30,525 bases of DNA from Clostridia bacterium (GTDB lineage: Bacteria; Bacillota; Clostridia; Peptostreptococcales; Anaerovoracaceae), in contig JAKSSJ010000003.1 of NCBI GenBank assembly GCA_024403215.1, positions 1-30,525 on the forward strand, written 5' to 3'. This document shows positions 1-7,557 of this stretch, piece by piece. The translations under genes and the position numbers were made by a program. Below the pieces are notes generated by a model. The model saw only the letters and a program-made list of their open reading frames with translations, did not search any database and was not told where the DNA came from. Numbering within the stretch: position 1 is the first letter of the stretch; the number at the start of each line of letters is the position of its first letter.

Positions 1-147
1 CTCGTACTCAACACCAAACTCTATTTCCAAGCCACAACCATCTACATCAAAGAATTCTTTCTCTTGATAATCCTGTATATTAAGAATCTTCATGTAGCGC
101 TTTTTATCTTTGTTTTCCTTAACTGATTTCTTAACACTATTTATCAT
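1..147 (-). CDS. Partial unidentified protein, N-terminal 49 codons
   Basis: An open frame on the minus strand runs off the left edge of the window. Its ATG lies one base past the stop codon of the MarR gene, so the two are almost certainly co-transcribed. The visible protein begins MINSVKKSVKENKDKK, and an internal Met 18 codons in (position 93) begins MKILNIQDYQEKEFFDVDG. The first 17 residues are very lysine-rich and the internal Met may be the true start. The remaining visible part is acidic and has no signal peptide or membrane segment. I do not recognise the family. As the gene after a MarR repressor it may be a regulated target, but that is inference from position only. Confidence 0.55.
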   Translation of the reverse strand, partial: MINSVKKSVKENKDKKRYMKILNIQDYQEKEFFDVDGCGLEIEFGVEYE

Positions 148-148
148 C

Positions 149-589
149 TTATGTCCTTTCCGAGTAAATCTGTGCGCCGGTTTTTACAAACTCAGAAAAT
201 AATTCTACAAATCGTTCAGCATCTTCTTTCCCCATGCGCATAAATATTTCGTTAATAAATGCATGATATTTTTTGCTCAACTCCTTGCGATAGTTCTTAC
301 CTGCCTCAGTGAGCCTGACATCTGTCCTTCTATGGTCCTCTTTATCTGGTATTCGCTCTATGTATCCTGTTTTTTCAAGATGGTTTAACAGCACGGCCAT
401 TTGGGCTGTAGTAATTGATAAATCTTCCGCCATCCTATTTGGATGTACATTAGCGTCATGTCCATCGATATATGTCAGTATTTGAGTTATATTAAAAGAC
501 TTTTGAGCAAACGCCCTTAAATAGTCCCTATACTCTTGGCTTGACCTCATATTAATAAACGATTGAGTGATTTGTGCTTCTATTTCCAT
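149..589 (-). CDS. MarR-family transcriptional regulator
   Basis: A 146-aa protein with the length and layout of MarR repressors: an N-terminal dimerisation helix, a winged helix-turn-helix at about residues 35-95, and C-terminal dimerisation helices. The wing is diagnostic: DKEDHRRTDVRLTEAGK matches the MarR pattern D..D.R...V.LT..G. The recognition region is SITTAQMAVLLNHLEKTGYIER. The start is supported by AGAGGA seven bases upstream of the ATG. MarR proteins are cytosolic DNA-binding dimers that usually repress their own operon and are released by small phenolic or oxidising ligands. The effector here cannot be read from the sequence. The next gene follows with no gap. The gene points away from the STAS-kinase gene at 737, and a CTAA-N5-TTAG inverted repeat lies in the shared upstream region. 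Confidence 0.9.
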   Translation of the reverse strand: MEIEAQITQSFINMRSSQEYRDYLRAFAQKSFNITQILTYIDGHDANVHPNRMAEDLSITTAQMAVLLNHLEKTGYIERIPDKEDHRRTDVRLTEAGKNYRKELSKKYHAFINEIFMRMGKEDAERFVELFSEFVKTGAQIYSERT

Positions 590-609
590 AATATTCCTCT
601 AATATTTAA

Positions 610-622
610 CTAACACTATTAG
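610..622. promoter_or_regulatory. Candidate MarR operator in the divergent intergenic region
   Basis: The 13-bp element CTAACACTATTAG (arms CTAA and TTAG, 5-bp spacer) lies 20-33 bases upstream of the MarR start codon, where a self-repressing regulator would bind. The rest of the 147-bp gap to the STAS-kinase gene holds no gene. Short palindromes like this arise by chance in AT-rich DNA, so this is a position-supported guess. Confidence 0.35.
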
Positions 623-690
623 CAATATTATCCCACGAAATTCTTCGTTCTGTCAACCAACAAATCTATTTATCTTCATTCAATAAAATG

Positions 691-704
691 GTAAGATAAC
701 TTAC
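691..704. promoter_or_regulatory. Inverted repeat ahead of the STAS-kinase gene
   Basis: GTAAG-ATAA-CTTAC is a perfect 5-bp inverted repeat about 35 bases upstream of the ATG at 737. It lies in the region expected to hold the promoter, although I see no convincing -35/-10 pair. It could be an operator or could form a small hairpin in the leader. No partner regulator is identifiable. Confidence 0.25.
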
Positions 705-736
705 TGATACAGGTAATTGACGAAAGGGGAAATATA

Positions 737-1897
737 ATGTCAGCGTCTTATCTATTTAAAACAGAAGAACAAACAGTTACTGCACAGATTATTGGTAGTA
801 TTAACTCGGGAAATGCAGCAGAATTTGAAACAGAGTTATTCAAAGGTATTGGAGACACTCCAAATGTTGTTTTAGACCTTGGGCAGCTACAATATATTTC
901 TAGCGCAGGTCTTAGAGTTCTTCTTAAACTCAAAAAAAGTGGGCACAAAACCACTATGATTAATGTTACAAGCGAGGTTTTTGAAATTTTATCCGTAACC
1001 GGATTTGCAGACCTATTTGAAATTGTAAAGAGCAGAAGAAAACTTTCAGCAGAGGGTTGCAAAGAAATTGCTCGCGGAGCAATGGGCGTTATTTATCGCT
1101 TAGACGACGAAACCATCTTAAAAGTATATGATAAGTCTCTTCCTTTGGATGTAATTTATGCTGGTCAGACAACTTTAAAGAAGCTTTTCATCAACGATAT
1201 TCCATGTGCAATTCCATTTGACATAGTAGATGTTGAAGATACTCATGGAGCTGTCTATGAATTACTAAATGCAGATACGCTTGCTCAATACATTATGGAT
1301 CATCCAGAAGAAGTTGAAAATGTTGCAGAAAAAGCAGCAACGCTTCTAAAAGAAATGCATCAAAGAGAACTTCCAGATGGTTTTTTGGGAAATGCTAAAG
1401 AACTACTCAACACGTGGCTTGAGGGCGGAAGACCATATCTTCCAACAGAAGACGCAGATAAACTTGCAGCAATTATTGCGCAATTTAAAGATGCAAAAAC
1501 TTTCCTCCACCTCGATTTCCATACAAAGAACGTAATGATTAGAGAGGGAGAACTAACCATCATTGATTTAGATGATGCCTGCGTTGGAGATCCACTTATT
1601 GATATTGCATGCATACTCATGTCCATGGGTAATCCTGCATATGGAGACAAGGAATGCCTTAAGTTTGTTGGAATGACAAAGGAGTTGAAGGATAAATATA
1701 TTAAGAAATTCCTTGAAGTATACTTTGGAACAAACGATGAATCAGAAATTGATGCAACGCTGACAAAGCTAAGACCAATAACTGGACTTAGAACGCTGTA
1801 TGCTAGAATCCATAGGGTTGGTATGACAGATGAAGAAAGAAAAGTAGTTATTGATGCAGCAATTGCAGCAATCCACGAATCACTTAAAAAGCTATAG
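737..1897 (+). CDS. STAS domain fused to APH/choline-kinase-like phosphotransferase
   Basis: A 386-aa protein with two domains. Residues 1-105 are a STAS (anti-anti-sigma) domain with the typical LDLGQLQYISSAGLRVLL segment; the serine pair lies where SpoIIAA-type proteins are phosphorylated. Residues about 110-386 are an aminoglycoside-phosphotransferase/choline-kinase fold: an N-lobe near GAMGVIYRLDDETILKVY, the catalytic loop HLDFHTKNVM (Brenner-type HxD....N), and the metal-binding IIDLDDACVGDP. The C-lobe resembles the APH-like families of anaerobes rather than known drug-resistance enzymes. The start is supported by AAAGGGG eight bases upstream. The fusion suggests that a kinase-like activity is tied to a partner-switching module, but substrate and partner are unknown. 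It is cytosolic, monocistronic, and followed by a clear terminator. Confidence 0.85.
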   Translation: MSASYLFKTEEQTVTAQIIGSINSGNAAEFETELFKGIGDTPNVVLDLGQLQYISSAGLRVLLKLKKSGHKTTMINVTSEVFEILSVTGFADLFEIVKSRRKLSAEGCKEIARGAMGVIYRLDDETILKVYDKSLPLDVIYAGQTTLKKLFINDIPCAIPFDIVDVEDTHGAVYELLNADTLAQYIMDHPEEVENVAEKAATLLKEMHQRELPDGFLGNAKELLNTWLEGGRPYLPTEDADKLAAIIAQFKDAKTFLHLDFHTKNVMIREGELTIIDLDDACVGDPLIDIACILMSMGNPAYGDKECLKFVGMTKELKDKYIKKFLEVYFGTNDESEIDATLTKLRPITGLRTLYARIHRVGMTDEERKVVIDAAIAAIHESLKKL

Positions 1898-1909
1898 CTA
1901 TAACGTAAT

Positions 1910-1945
1910 AAAAAGCCTGAAACCTTACTGGTTTCAGGCTTTTTT
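1910..1945 (+). terminator. Rho-independent terminator of the STAS-kinase gene
   Basis: A perfect 15-bp stem (1910-1924 with 1930-1944) has a 5-base loop. Five A on the left and six T on the right make it able to act in both directions, which suits the convergent YitT gene. Confidence 0.9.
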
Positions 1946-1952
1946 GTCCATA

Positions 1953-1987
1953 AAGTTGTCAATGGGGTCTGACCCCATTGACAACTT
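1953..1987. repeat. Long palindrome, copy 1 (core GGGGTCTGACCCC)
   Basis: A perfect inverted repeat with 17-bp arms (1953-1969, 1971-1987) around a single T. Its right arm runs into the TAA stop of the YitT-type gene. Bases 1956-1985 are identical to 4721-4750, on the other side of the two-gene unit. A single-base loop makes it an unusual terminator. Dispersed palindromes with this kind of core look like small non-autonomous mobile or REP-like elements, but no transposase is in the window. Confidence 0.9.
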
Positions 1988-2840
1988 ATTCTGCATGAAA
2001 AACGTCTGTTATTTCACTTAAAGTGATGTACGCCATTGGGTCAATCTCGTGAACAATATCAGTCATTTTAGTAACTTGAAATCTGTTCACAACAAAATAA
2101 ACAATAACCTTTTCAGATTTTGAATAACTACCCTTTGCAGCAATTGTTGTAGCCCCACATTCAAAAGCATTTGCAAGTGCATCGCAAATCTCATCGGGTT
2201 TTGTAGTTACAATCATCGCACCCCTTGCCTTATCAAGGCCATCTACAATGGCATCTATTACCTTAAGACCCGCATAGTATGTAATCATTGAATACAGCGG
2301 AATGATCCAAGAATTAAAGATTAAGCCTGCAATGATATAGATAAGTACATTGTACACCATACAAAATGTACCAACGGTGATATTAAGGCGCTTTGCAAAT
2401 ATAACAGCCATAACCTCAATACCATCCATGGCTCCACCAAACCTTATCGCGAGTCCCGAACCTATTCCCGAAATTACTCCGCCAAAGATTGCACACAAAA
2501 GTAAATCCATCTTTGCAATTGGTGAACCAAAAGTAAAGTCTATGTTGAAAACATTCGTTATTAAAAATGCAAATAAAGAGTAGATGCCTACTGTATAAAT
2601 TGCGTAGATTGTAAATAATCCCCCCTGTTTTTTTAATCCGATTAAAAACAATGGTATGTTGAGCACTAAGAGAAATATTGAAAGAGACACCGGTGTAACA
2701 GATGACAGCAACATGGACGTTCCTGATATTCCGCTATCATATAACCCAACAGGATTTAAAAACAAAGTAATACCGCAAGCATTTATAATGCCTGCAAGAG
2801 TAAGCATAATCACATTTTTAATCTTAATCTTCTTTATCAT
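1986..2840 (-). CDS. YitT-family membrane protein (DUF161/DUF2179)
   Basis: A 284-aa protein. Residues 1-200 hold about five or six hydrophobic segments with the glycine-rich YitT signature (GVISGIGSGLAIRFGGAMDG). Residues about 205-284 are a soluble C-terminal DUF2179 domain ending DPMAYITLSEITDVFHAE, which is characteristic of the family. YitT proteins are common in Firmicutes and their transport substrate is not established. The length matches the family's usual 280-290 aa. The gene starts six bases after the stop of the 614-aa gene and has no obvious ribosome binding site of its own, so it is probably translated by coupling. Its stop codon lies inside palindrome copy 1, which will form the 3' end of the message. 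Confidence 0.9.
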   Translation of the reverse strand: MIKKIKIKNVIMLTLAGIINACGITLFLNPVGLYDSGISGTSMLLSSVTPVSLSIFLLVLNIPLFLIGLKKQGGLFTIYAIYTVGIYSLFAFLITNVFNIDFTFGSPIAKMDLLLCAIFGGVISGIGSGLAIRFGGAMDGIEVMAVIFAKRLNITVGTFCMVYNVLIYIIAGLIFNSWIIPLYSMITYYAGLKVIDAIVDGLDKARGAMIVTTKPDEICDALANAFECGATTIAAKGSYSKSEKVIVYFVVNRFQVTKMTDIVHEIDPMAYITLSEITDVFHAE

Positions 2841-2846
2841 CTATTG

Positions 2847-4691
2847 CTATAATTTAGGTGCTTGATTGAGGTCTTCTTTTTTAACCTCCTGTTTCTGCTG
2901 AGCTTTTTTCTGTTGCTCAATCTGGTTTTGCTTAACAAAATCTGAATATCCCTTATATAGTTGTCCTTTTGGTGCTTTGAGCATTGCGTCTAATACTTCA
3001 GGTTGCGAATTTGCAAGAATTTCAAATTCTTTGCTCTGCTTTATTTCATTCATCGTCTTTACCAAGGCTTCATGATTTGTGAAAATTTGAAGTCCTTGTT
3101 TCCTCACAGATGGCTTCCAGCTTTCTCTGCAAGCAGCAGCTTTTTCCAAAGCAAGCTTTTCAGCGAGCTTGGTTTTTAAATCCTGTGGGAATAAATCGCC
3201 ATTTTTTCTTTTTTCAAGAAGACACAGAATTTTAGATGCAACTTTCAGTCTTTCATGTTGACGGTAGCTGAGGTTCCAATTGTCGGCATGGTTTTTCTGA
3301 TATTCCCTAGCACCTCTTGCTAGAAATTCCAGTTCACCAGTAATAAATTCTTCGTCTGAATTAAATTTATTCTTACCGTCACCGTTTGTCCTGTGCACAC
3401 GATCCTGCTCTAATCTGGCAGCAAAAGTTGAAAATACCTTTTTTAGACCTTCGTATGCAGGGCTGCCTTGTGAACCACTTTCTGTTTTCAGCAGTTCATC
3501 TTTAAGTTTATTAATTTCATTGATGTAAGCCCCTACAGCTGTTGTTTTCTCTACCCCAGCAAATGCAGTTACTCCAGCATATACAAGCGTTGGTTTTTTA
3601 TCGCCTGCATTTGCATTAATGTACAATTCCCTTCCTTTTGCAAGTTCCTTTCCAAGTGCGTTCATGCAGGCAATTTCACTGTTGCTATCTGCTTTAATTG
3701 GTTTTCCATCTACATCAAATACACCATCTTTGATAATATCAACCAATTCTTTGTTAAGCTTTTTCTTAAGCTTGTTTAGCATTGGATTATATATAGGCGA
3801 TATGAAACAGTTTAGACCTTTGCTAGCTATTTTTTTCTCTTTTTCCGTAAGATAAGTTCCGCTCTTACTTCCCATTTGCGCACAATCATTCAGTAATTCT
3901 CTTGATTTAGCGTCTTTAAAGAGTCCAGGATGTTTCTTTCCTGATACGCAAACAAGCCTCTTGGTGTTATACCATTTCATTTTATCGGTATAGGCTTCAA
4001 TTCTTTCTTTTTTCTTTTCTTCTGTTAATTTTAAATTTTGTATTATATCAACAGTACCAGGTAAATCTTTTGCAATAAAGTTTGATATATCAGCTAGGGC
4101 AAGAAAGTTACCTGCAAAAGTTTTGAAGGTATCCTCATCCATATCATACTTTTCCATGGTTTGATTTTTATTACCCTTGTCCCAACAAGTGTATTCAAAT
4201 ACCTGAGCTTCGCTGCCCTTTGCATTGATAAAAGTTGACAGCGGTTGATTAAGCTCAAAACCACTATACTGTACGCAAAGCTTGCCCTGCTGAGCTTTTT
4301 GATAGAGAAATTCTTTCAGCTCATAGGAAGGCTCAGTTGTAATATTCTTATTAAGAAACTCAGCATAATTTGTATTATCGAATGGTATAGGCTCCATGTG
4401 CTGATCTTTGCCTTCACCCACACTAGTATATGCAAACGCTGGGTACATATTGTCGGTATATACCAATGTCCTTTCGTCCTGCGAAAGATTGTGATCTTTC
4501 ATATACTTCTGGACTTTTTCGTTGTAATGTTCAACGTTATTTCCTGACAAGCTTTCTACATCCGCTTCGGAATAATCTGGAAGAACCTGAAACAGTCCTA
4601 AGGTATAAGGGTCGGACATGTTATACCCCTTTTCTTCCATTTGATTTTTTAGGCTTGCGTACCAAGCTTCTACCTCTTGTCTATTTGGCAT
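2847..4691 (-). CDS. Unrecognised 614-aa cytosolic, mostly helical protein
   Basis: A long intact frame with a good ribosome binding site (AAGGAG, seven bases before the ATG). I do not recognise a family. The protein has no signal peptide, no membrane segment, and is rich in Lys, Glu and Asn. Its C-terminus (about residues 585-614) is a low-complexity Gln/Lys tail containing EQQKKAQQKQEVKK. A central charged stretch contains KEKKIASKGLNC and LNKLKKKLNKEL. It shares its style with the orphan proteins at 10123 and 25066: large, cytosolic, charged, with a lysine-rich tail and no motif I can name. I could not align them by eye. It is the first gene of a two-gene unit with the YitT-type protein, bounded by identical palindromes. 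An ordinary cytosolic role and an exported effector are both possible. Confidence 0.75.
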   Translation of the reverse strand: MPNRQEVEAWYASLKNQMEEKGYNMSDPYTLGLFQVLPDYSEADVESLSGNNVEHYNEKVQKYMKDHNLSQDERTLVYTDNMYPAFAYTSVGEGKDQHMEPIPFDNTNYAEFLNKNITTEPSYELKEFLYQKAQQGKLCVQYSGFELNQPLSTFINAKGSEAQVFEYTCWDKGNKNQTMEKYDMDEDTFKTFAGNFLALADISNFIAKDLPGTVDIIQNLKLTEEKKKERIEAYTDKMKWYNTKRLVCVSGKKHPGLFKDAKSRELLNDCAQMGSKSGTYLTEKEKKIASKGLNCFISPIYNPMLNKLKKKLNKELVDIIKDGVFDVDGKPIKADSNSEIACMNALGKELAKGRELYINANAGDKKPTLVYAGVTAFAGVEKTTAVGAYINEINKLKDELLKTESGSQGSPAYEGLKKVFSTFAARLEQDRVHRTNGDGKNKFNSDEEFITGELEFLARGAREYQKNHADNWNLSYRQHERLKVASKILCLLEKRKNGDLFPQDLKTKLAEKLALEKAAACRESWKPSVRKQGLQIFTNHEALVKTMNEIKQSKEFEILANSQPEVLDAMLKAPKGQLYKGYSDFVKQNQIEQQKKAQQKQEVKKEDLNQAPKL

Positions 4692-4720
4692 TTCGTTTCT
4701 CCTTACCCATCATCTGAAAC

Positions 4721-4750
4721 TTGTCAATGGGGTCTGACCCCATTGACAAC
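4721..4750. repeat. Long palindrome, copy 2
   Basis: Identical over 30 bases to 1956-1985. Here the perfect arms are 14 bp (4721-4734, 4736-4749) around a central T at 4735. It lies between the promoter and the ribosome binding site of the 614-aa gene, so the message will carry this hairpin in its 5' leader. Confidence 0.9.
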
Positions 4751-4796
4751 ATTAACGTCTAATATATACATTATATACCATTATTGCACTAACTGC

Positions 4797-4824
4797 ATTA
4801 TAAAAATTCAAAATAACCTGACAA
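4797..4824 (-). promoter_or_regulatory. Predicted promoter of the 614-aa/YitT unit
   Basis: Read on the minus strand, TTGTCA (4824-4819) is followed after 16 bases by TATAAT (4802-4797), five and six matches to the sigma-A consensus. A second AT-rich -10-like element (GGTATATAAT) lies further downstream, nearer 4780. The gap 4692-4871 otherwise holds only palindrome copy 2. Confidence 0.6.
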
Positions 4825-4871
4825 ATTTATGACAAAATGCGGCATTAACAGGCGCAAGTATGTAAATAGCA

Positions 4872-6245
4872 TTAATTCATACCTTGAATCATATTCTTTA
4901 GCCATTTACCCGACGCATAGCGCTTGAGCAAAATAGCAATCTTAAGAAGGCTCTCGCACTGAACAAGGAGTAGCACCCAATGCACAGGAAGCTTAAGTAC
5001 AAGAGCAAAGATAAATGCAGCTGGCACTGAATAGAGCCACATTATTGAAATCTCTGTTGTTGCAGCAAACCTTACATCCCCTCCAGCTCTAAACATTCCA
5101 CTGATTAGAAGTGCATTGAGAAGATTTGCCGGAAGTAAAACTGCCCTGACAATATTAAGGTAGCCGGCATACATATAGCCCTCTTCTGTGAGGGTAAACA
5201 GGGTTAGAATCGGTTTGTTGAAAATAATAAGAAGAGCCGCAGTTACTATGCCGACCTCAAGGCAAGCCCTAATGAGCCAGCCAGACATTTTTTTAGCTTC
5301 ATCAATTTGATTCTTGCCGAGCTGCTCGCCAATTAGAATAAGCGTTGCATCACCTATGCAATAGCCAGCCGTCTGGAAAAGATCCATAATTGTTCTTGAC
5401 GCCTGAACCGCTGCAAATTCTGTAACACCTATTCTGCCAAACGCAGCATTTTGCATGGCAACAGCGCTGCTCCACAAGGTTTCATTAAGAGTTGTGACCC
5501 AAGCGTTTTTGATAACGCTAATAGCAAAGTCCTTGCTATATGAAAAATACTCTTTTATTGGTCCAGCTAGGATATTCTTCTTTCCGAATATAACGATTAT
5601 GAAAAGCACAAGCTCTAAAGCTCTTGCAATAACAGTTGCGATGGCTGCACCCTTAACTCCAAGTCTTGGAAAGCCAAACTTTCCAAAGATGAGAAGATAG
5701 TTAAAAACAAGGTCAGTAAAAAACGACGCTGCTGAAATCATCATTGGGGTCATGGTCTGCTGGGTAGATCTTAGTGCATCCGCAATAGGCATAGTAATTC
5801 CAAGAATCACAAAGTTGATTGCTGCATATTTTAAATACTCTGCGCCAAGCTCGGCAGCCTCCGAAGAATTTGTAAAAATCTTCAAAACTCCAACTGGCCA
5901 AATTATTGACACCATAAAGAACAGAAAGCTGATTAAAAAGCTCGCTGTAAGTGCAACGCCTAAAACCTTCTTAATGCTCTTAATATCCCTTGCACCCCAA
6001 AACTGAGTAAAAAAGGTTGCACAGCCCGTTGTAAAGCCAAAAACAACCATAAACTGTACCGAAAATAGCTGCGATGCGAGCCCTACGGCAGCCAAAGGTA
6101 GCTCCCCGAGCTTATTTACCATAAGCGTGTCAAGAAGCGTCAGAGAGGACATTATGAGGCTTTGGAGGGCTATTGGAAGGGCTATCCTAACCAGCCTTTT
6201 ATTGAACTCTTTTCTTTCAGTTTTTAGTGCGATTTCATTAGACAT
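4872..6245 (-). CDS. MATE-family multidrug/toxin efflux protein
   Basis: A 457-aa polytopic membrane protein with about twelve hydrophobic segments in two related halves, the usual MATE size. Early residues ALPIALQSLIMSSLTLLDTL and VNKLGELPLAAVGLA are typical of the DinF/NorM type, as is TTGCATFFTQFWGARD in the first half. MATE proteins exchange Na+ or H+ for cationic drugs or metabolites. The substrate here is unknown. The gene is divergent from L-serine dehydratase. Its predicted promoter sits so close to the ATG that the message may have almost no leader, and no Shine-Dalgarno sequence is visible. An internal start is possible, but the first Met gives a normal MATE N-terminus. Confidence 0.92.
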   Translation of the reverse strand: MSNEIALKTERKEFNKRLVRIALPIALQSLIMSSLTLLDTLMVNKLGELPLAAVGLASQLFSVQFMVVFGFTTGCATFFTQFWGARDIKSIKKVLGVALTASFLISFLFFMVSIIWPVGVLKIFTNSSEAAELGAEYLKYAAINFVILGITMPIADALRSTQQTMTPMMISAASFFTDLVFNYLLIFGKFGFPRLGVKGAAIATVIARALELVLFIIVIFGKKNILAGPIKEYFSYSKDFAISVIKNAWVTTLNETLWSSAVAMQNAAFGRIGVTEFAAVQASRTIMDLFQTAGYCIGDATLILIGEQLGKNQIDEAKKMSGWLIRACLEVGIVTAALLIIFNKPILTLFTLTEEGYMYAGYLNIVRAVLLPANLLNALLISGMFRAGGDVRFAATTEISIMWLYSVPAAFIFALVLKLPVHWVLLLVQCESLLKIAILLKRYASGKWLKNMIQGMN

Positions 6246-6254
6246 AACTTATAT

Positions 6255-6283
6255 AGTATAGTACATACTTTTCTCTTAATCAA
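6255..6283 (-). promoter_or_regulatory. Predicted promoter of the MATE gene, nearly leaderless
   Basis: On the minus strand TTGATT (6283-6278), 17 bases, TATACT (6260-6255). The -10 box ends nine bases before the ATG at 6245, so transcription would start within a few bases of the start codon. Confidence 0.5.
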
Positions 6284-6288
6284 GGAGA

Positions 6289-6297
6289 TGGTATAAT
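6289..6297 (+). promoter_or_regulatory. Extended -10 promoter of L-serine dehydratase
   Basis: TGGTATAAT is a perfect extended -10 element (TGn plus TATAAT) 35 bases upstream of the ATG at 6332. The -35 region is weak, as expected for this class. It overlaps the -35 side of the divergent MATE promoter, so the two may compete for polymerase. Confidence 0.6.
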
Positions 6298-6331
6298 TAG
6301 ACGAATGTGCCGAATAAGGCGGAGGTGAGAT

Positions 6332-7519
6332 ATGAAAAGCGTTAAAACCGTATTAAAGGTTGGACATGGTCCATCAAGCTCTCATACTGTAGGTCCATAT
6401 ATTGCAGCTCAGGAAATGCAAAAAAGATTCCCTGGCGCAGATTTTGATGTTACGCTTTATGGTTCTTTAGCCTTTACTGGCCACGGCCATGGAACCGGCC
6501 AGGCAGTTTCAGATGTAATGCCAAAAGCAAATATTATTTACGATGTCACAACAAAAGATCTCCCTCACCCAAACACTATGCTCTTTGTTGCAAAAAAAGA
6601 TGGCAAAGAAATTGGACGAGCTAGAGTATTTAGCATCGGTGGTGGCACAATAGAAATCGAAGGTGAAGGCATCTTAGGTGGTGAAGAAGTATACCCAGAA
6701 AAATCTTTATCAGAGATTTTAGATAAATGCGAGAAAATGTGCCTCACACTTCCTGAGTTTGTATATGAAAGAGAAGGAAGTGAAGTTAAAGAAAATCTCA
6801 CGCTTGCTTGGGAAACAATGCAAAAGTGTATAGAGGCAGGCTTAAGCACAGAAGGCATACTTCCTGGAGGCCTCGACCTTGCAAGAAAAGCAAAACGACT
6901 TTTTACTACCGTAAGCCATAATGAAAGCGCCGATATCACAATGGAAAGACTTATCGCATCATTTTCTTATGCTGTATGCGAGGAAAACGCCAGCGGTAAT
7001 ATTGTTGTTACTGCACCAACCTGCGGTGCAAGCGGAGTAATTCCTTCAATTATGTATTACATGAAAAACTACAAAGGCTTTTCTGAAGATGAGATAATAG
7101 ATGCGCTTTGCGTTGCAGCTCTTGTAGGAAATGTTATTAGAACTAATGCATCCATCTCTGGTGCCGAGTGCGGTTGCCAGGCAGAGGTTGGTAGTGCTTG
7201 CTCTATGGCGGCAGCTGCTGTTGCTCACCTTTATGGACTGAACCTAAGGCAGATAGAATATGCAGCAGAAGTTGCAATGGAACACAATCTTGGTTTAACC
7301 TGCGACCCAGTAATGGGTCTAGTGCAAATTCCTTGCATAGAAAGAAATGCGGTTGCAGCAATGAGAGCCTTAAATGCTGTTAACCTTTCAAGATTCCTCT
7401 ACGGAACAAGAAGAATTTCATTTGATGATGTAATAGCCACCATGTATAGAACAGGTCTTGATATGAACGAAAAATATAGAGAGACCTCTCACGGCGGACT
7501 TGCACAACTGTATAAGTAA
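6332..7519 (+). CDS. sdaA: L-serine dehydratase, iron-sulfur type, single chain
   Basis: A 395-aa enzyme that deaminates L-serine to pyruvate and ammonia with a labile [4Fe-4S] cluster. The beta domain comes first, with the family signature GPSSSHTVGP at residues 14-23. The alpha domain follows, with APTCGASGVIPSIMYYM, GAECGCQAEVGSACSMAAAA, the cluster-binding segment LTCDPVMGLVQIPCIERN and the closing KYRETSHGGLA. All expected cysteines of the alpha domain are present. It is about 60 aa shorter than E. coli SdaA (454 aa), mainly through a compact beta domain and a missing C-terminal tail, so both halves of the clostridial alpha/beta pair are fused here in short form. The start is fixed by GGAGGTGAG just upstream. 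Monocistronic, with its own terminator; it supplies pyruvate for fermentation. Confidence 0.93.
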   Translation: MKSVKTVLKVGHGPSSSHTVGPYIAAQEMQKRFPGADFDVTLYGSLAFTGHGHGTGQAVSDVMPKANIIYDVTTKDLPHPNTMLFVAKKDGKEIGRARVFSIGGGTIEIEGEGILGGEEVYPEKSLSEILDKCEKMCLTLPEFVYEREGSEVKENLTLAWETMQKCIEAGLSTEGILPGGLDLARKAKRLFTTVSHNESADITMERLIASFSYAVCEENASGNIVVTAPTCGASGVIPSIMYYMKNYKGFSEDEIIDALCVAALVGNVIRTNASISGAECGCQAEVGSACSMAAAAVAHLYGLNLRQIEYAAEVAMEHNLGLTCDPVMGLVQIPCIERNAVAAMRALNAVNLSRFLYGTRRISFDDVIATMYRTGLDMNEKYRETSHGGLAQLYK

Positions 7520-7522
7520 AAC

Positions 7523-7553
7523 AAAGGGTTCTGTTTCAAACAGAACCCTTTTT
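7523..7553 (+). terminator. Rho-independent terminator of L-serine dehydratase
   Basis: An 11-bp stem AAAGGGTTCTG (7523-7533) with 7541-7551, a 7-base loop and a T5 tract (7549-7553). It separates two convergent genes and may serve both. Confidence 0.88.
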
Positions 7554-7557
7554 AATA

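Noticed and set aside
748..1962. Antisense frames 748-1062 and 1360-1962 on the minus strand
   Set aside because: They lie fully or mostly inside the STAS-kinase gene, have no ribosome binding site, and read as low-complexity Ser/Leu protein, as expected for shadows.
1953..1987. Palindrome copy 1 as a normal Rho-independent terminator
   Set aside because: The loop is one base, there is no T-tract, and the identical sequence also occurs in a 5' leader.
4245..4717. Plus-strand frames 4245-4547 and 4430-4717
   Set aside because: Antisense to the 614-aa gene, overlapping each other, with no ribosome binding site or recognisable domain.
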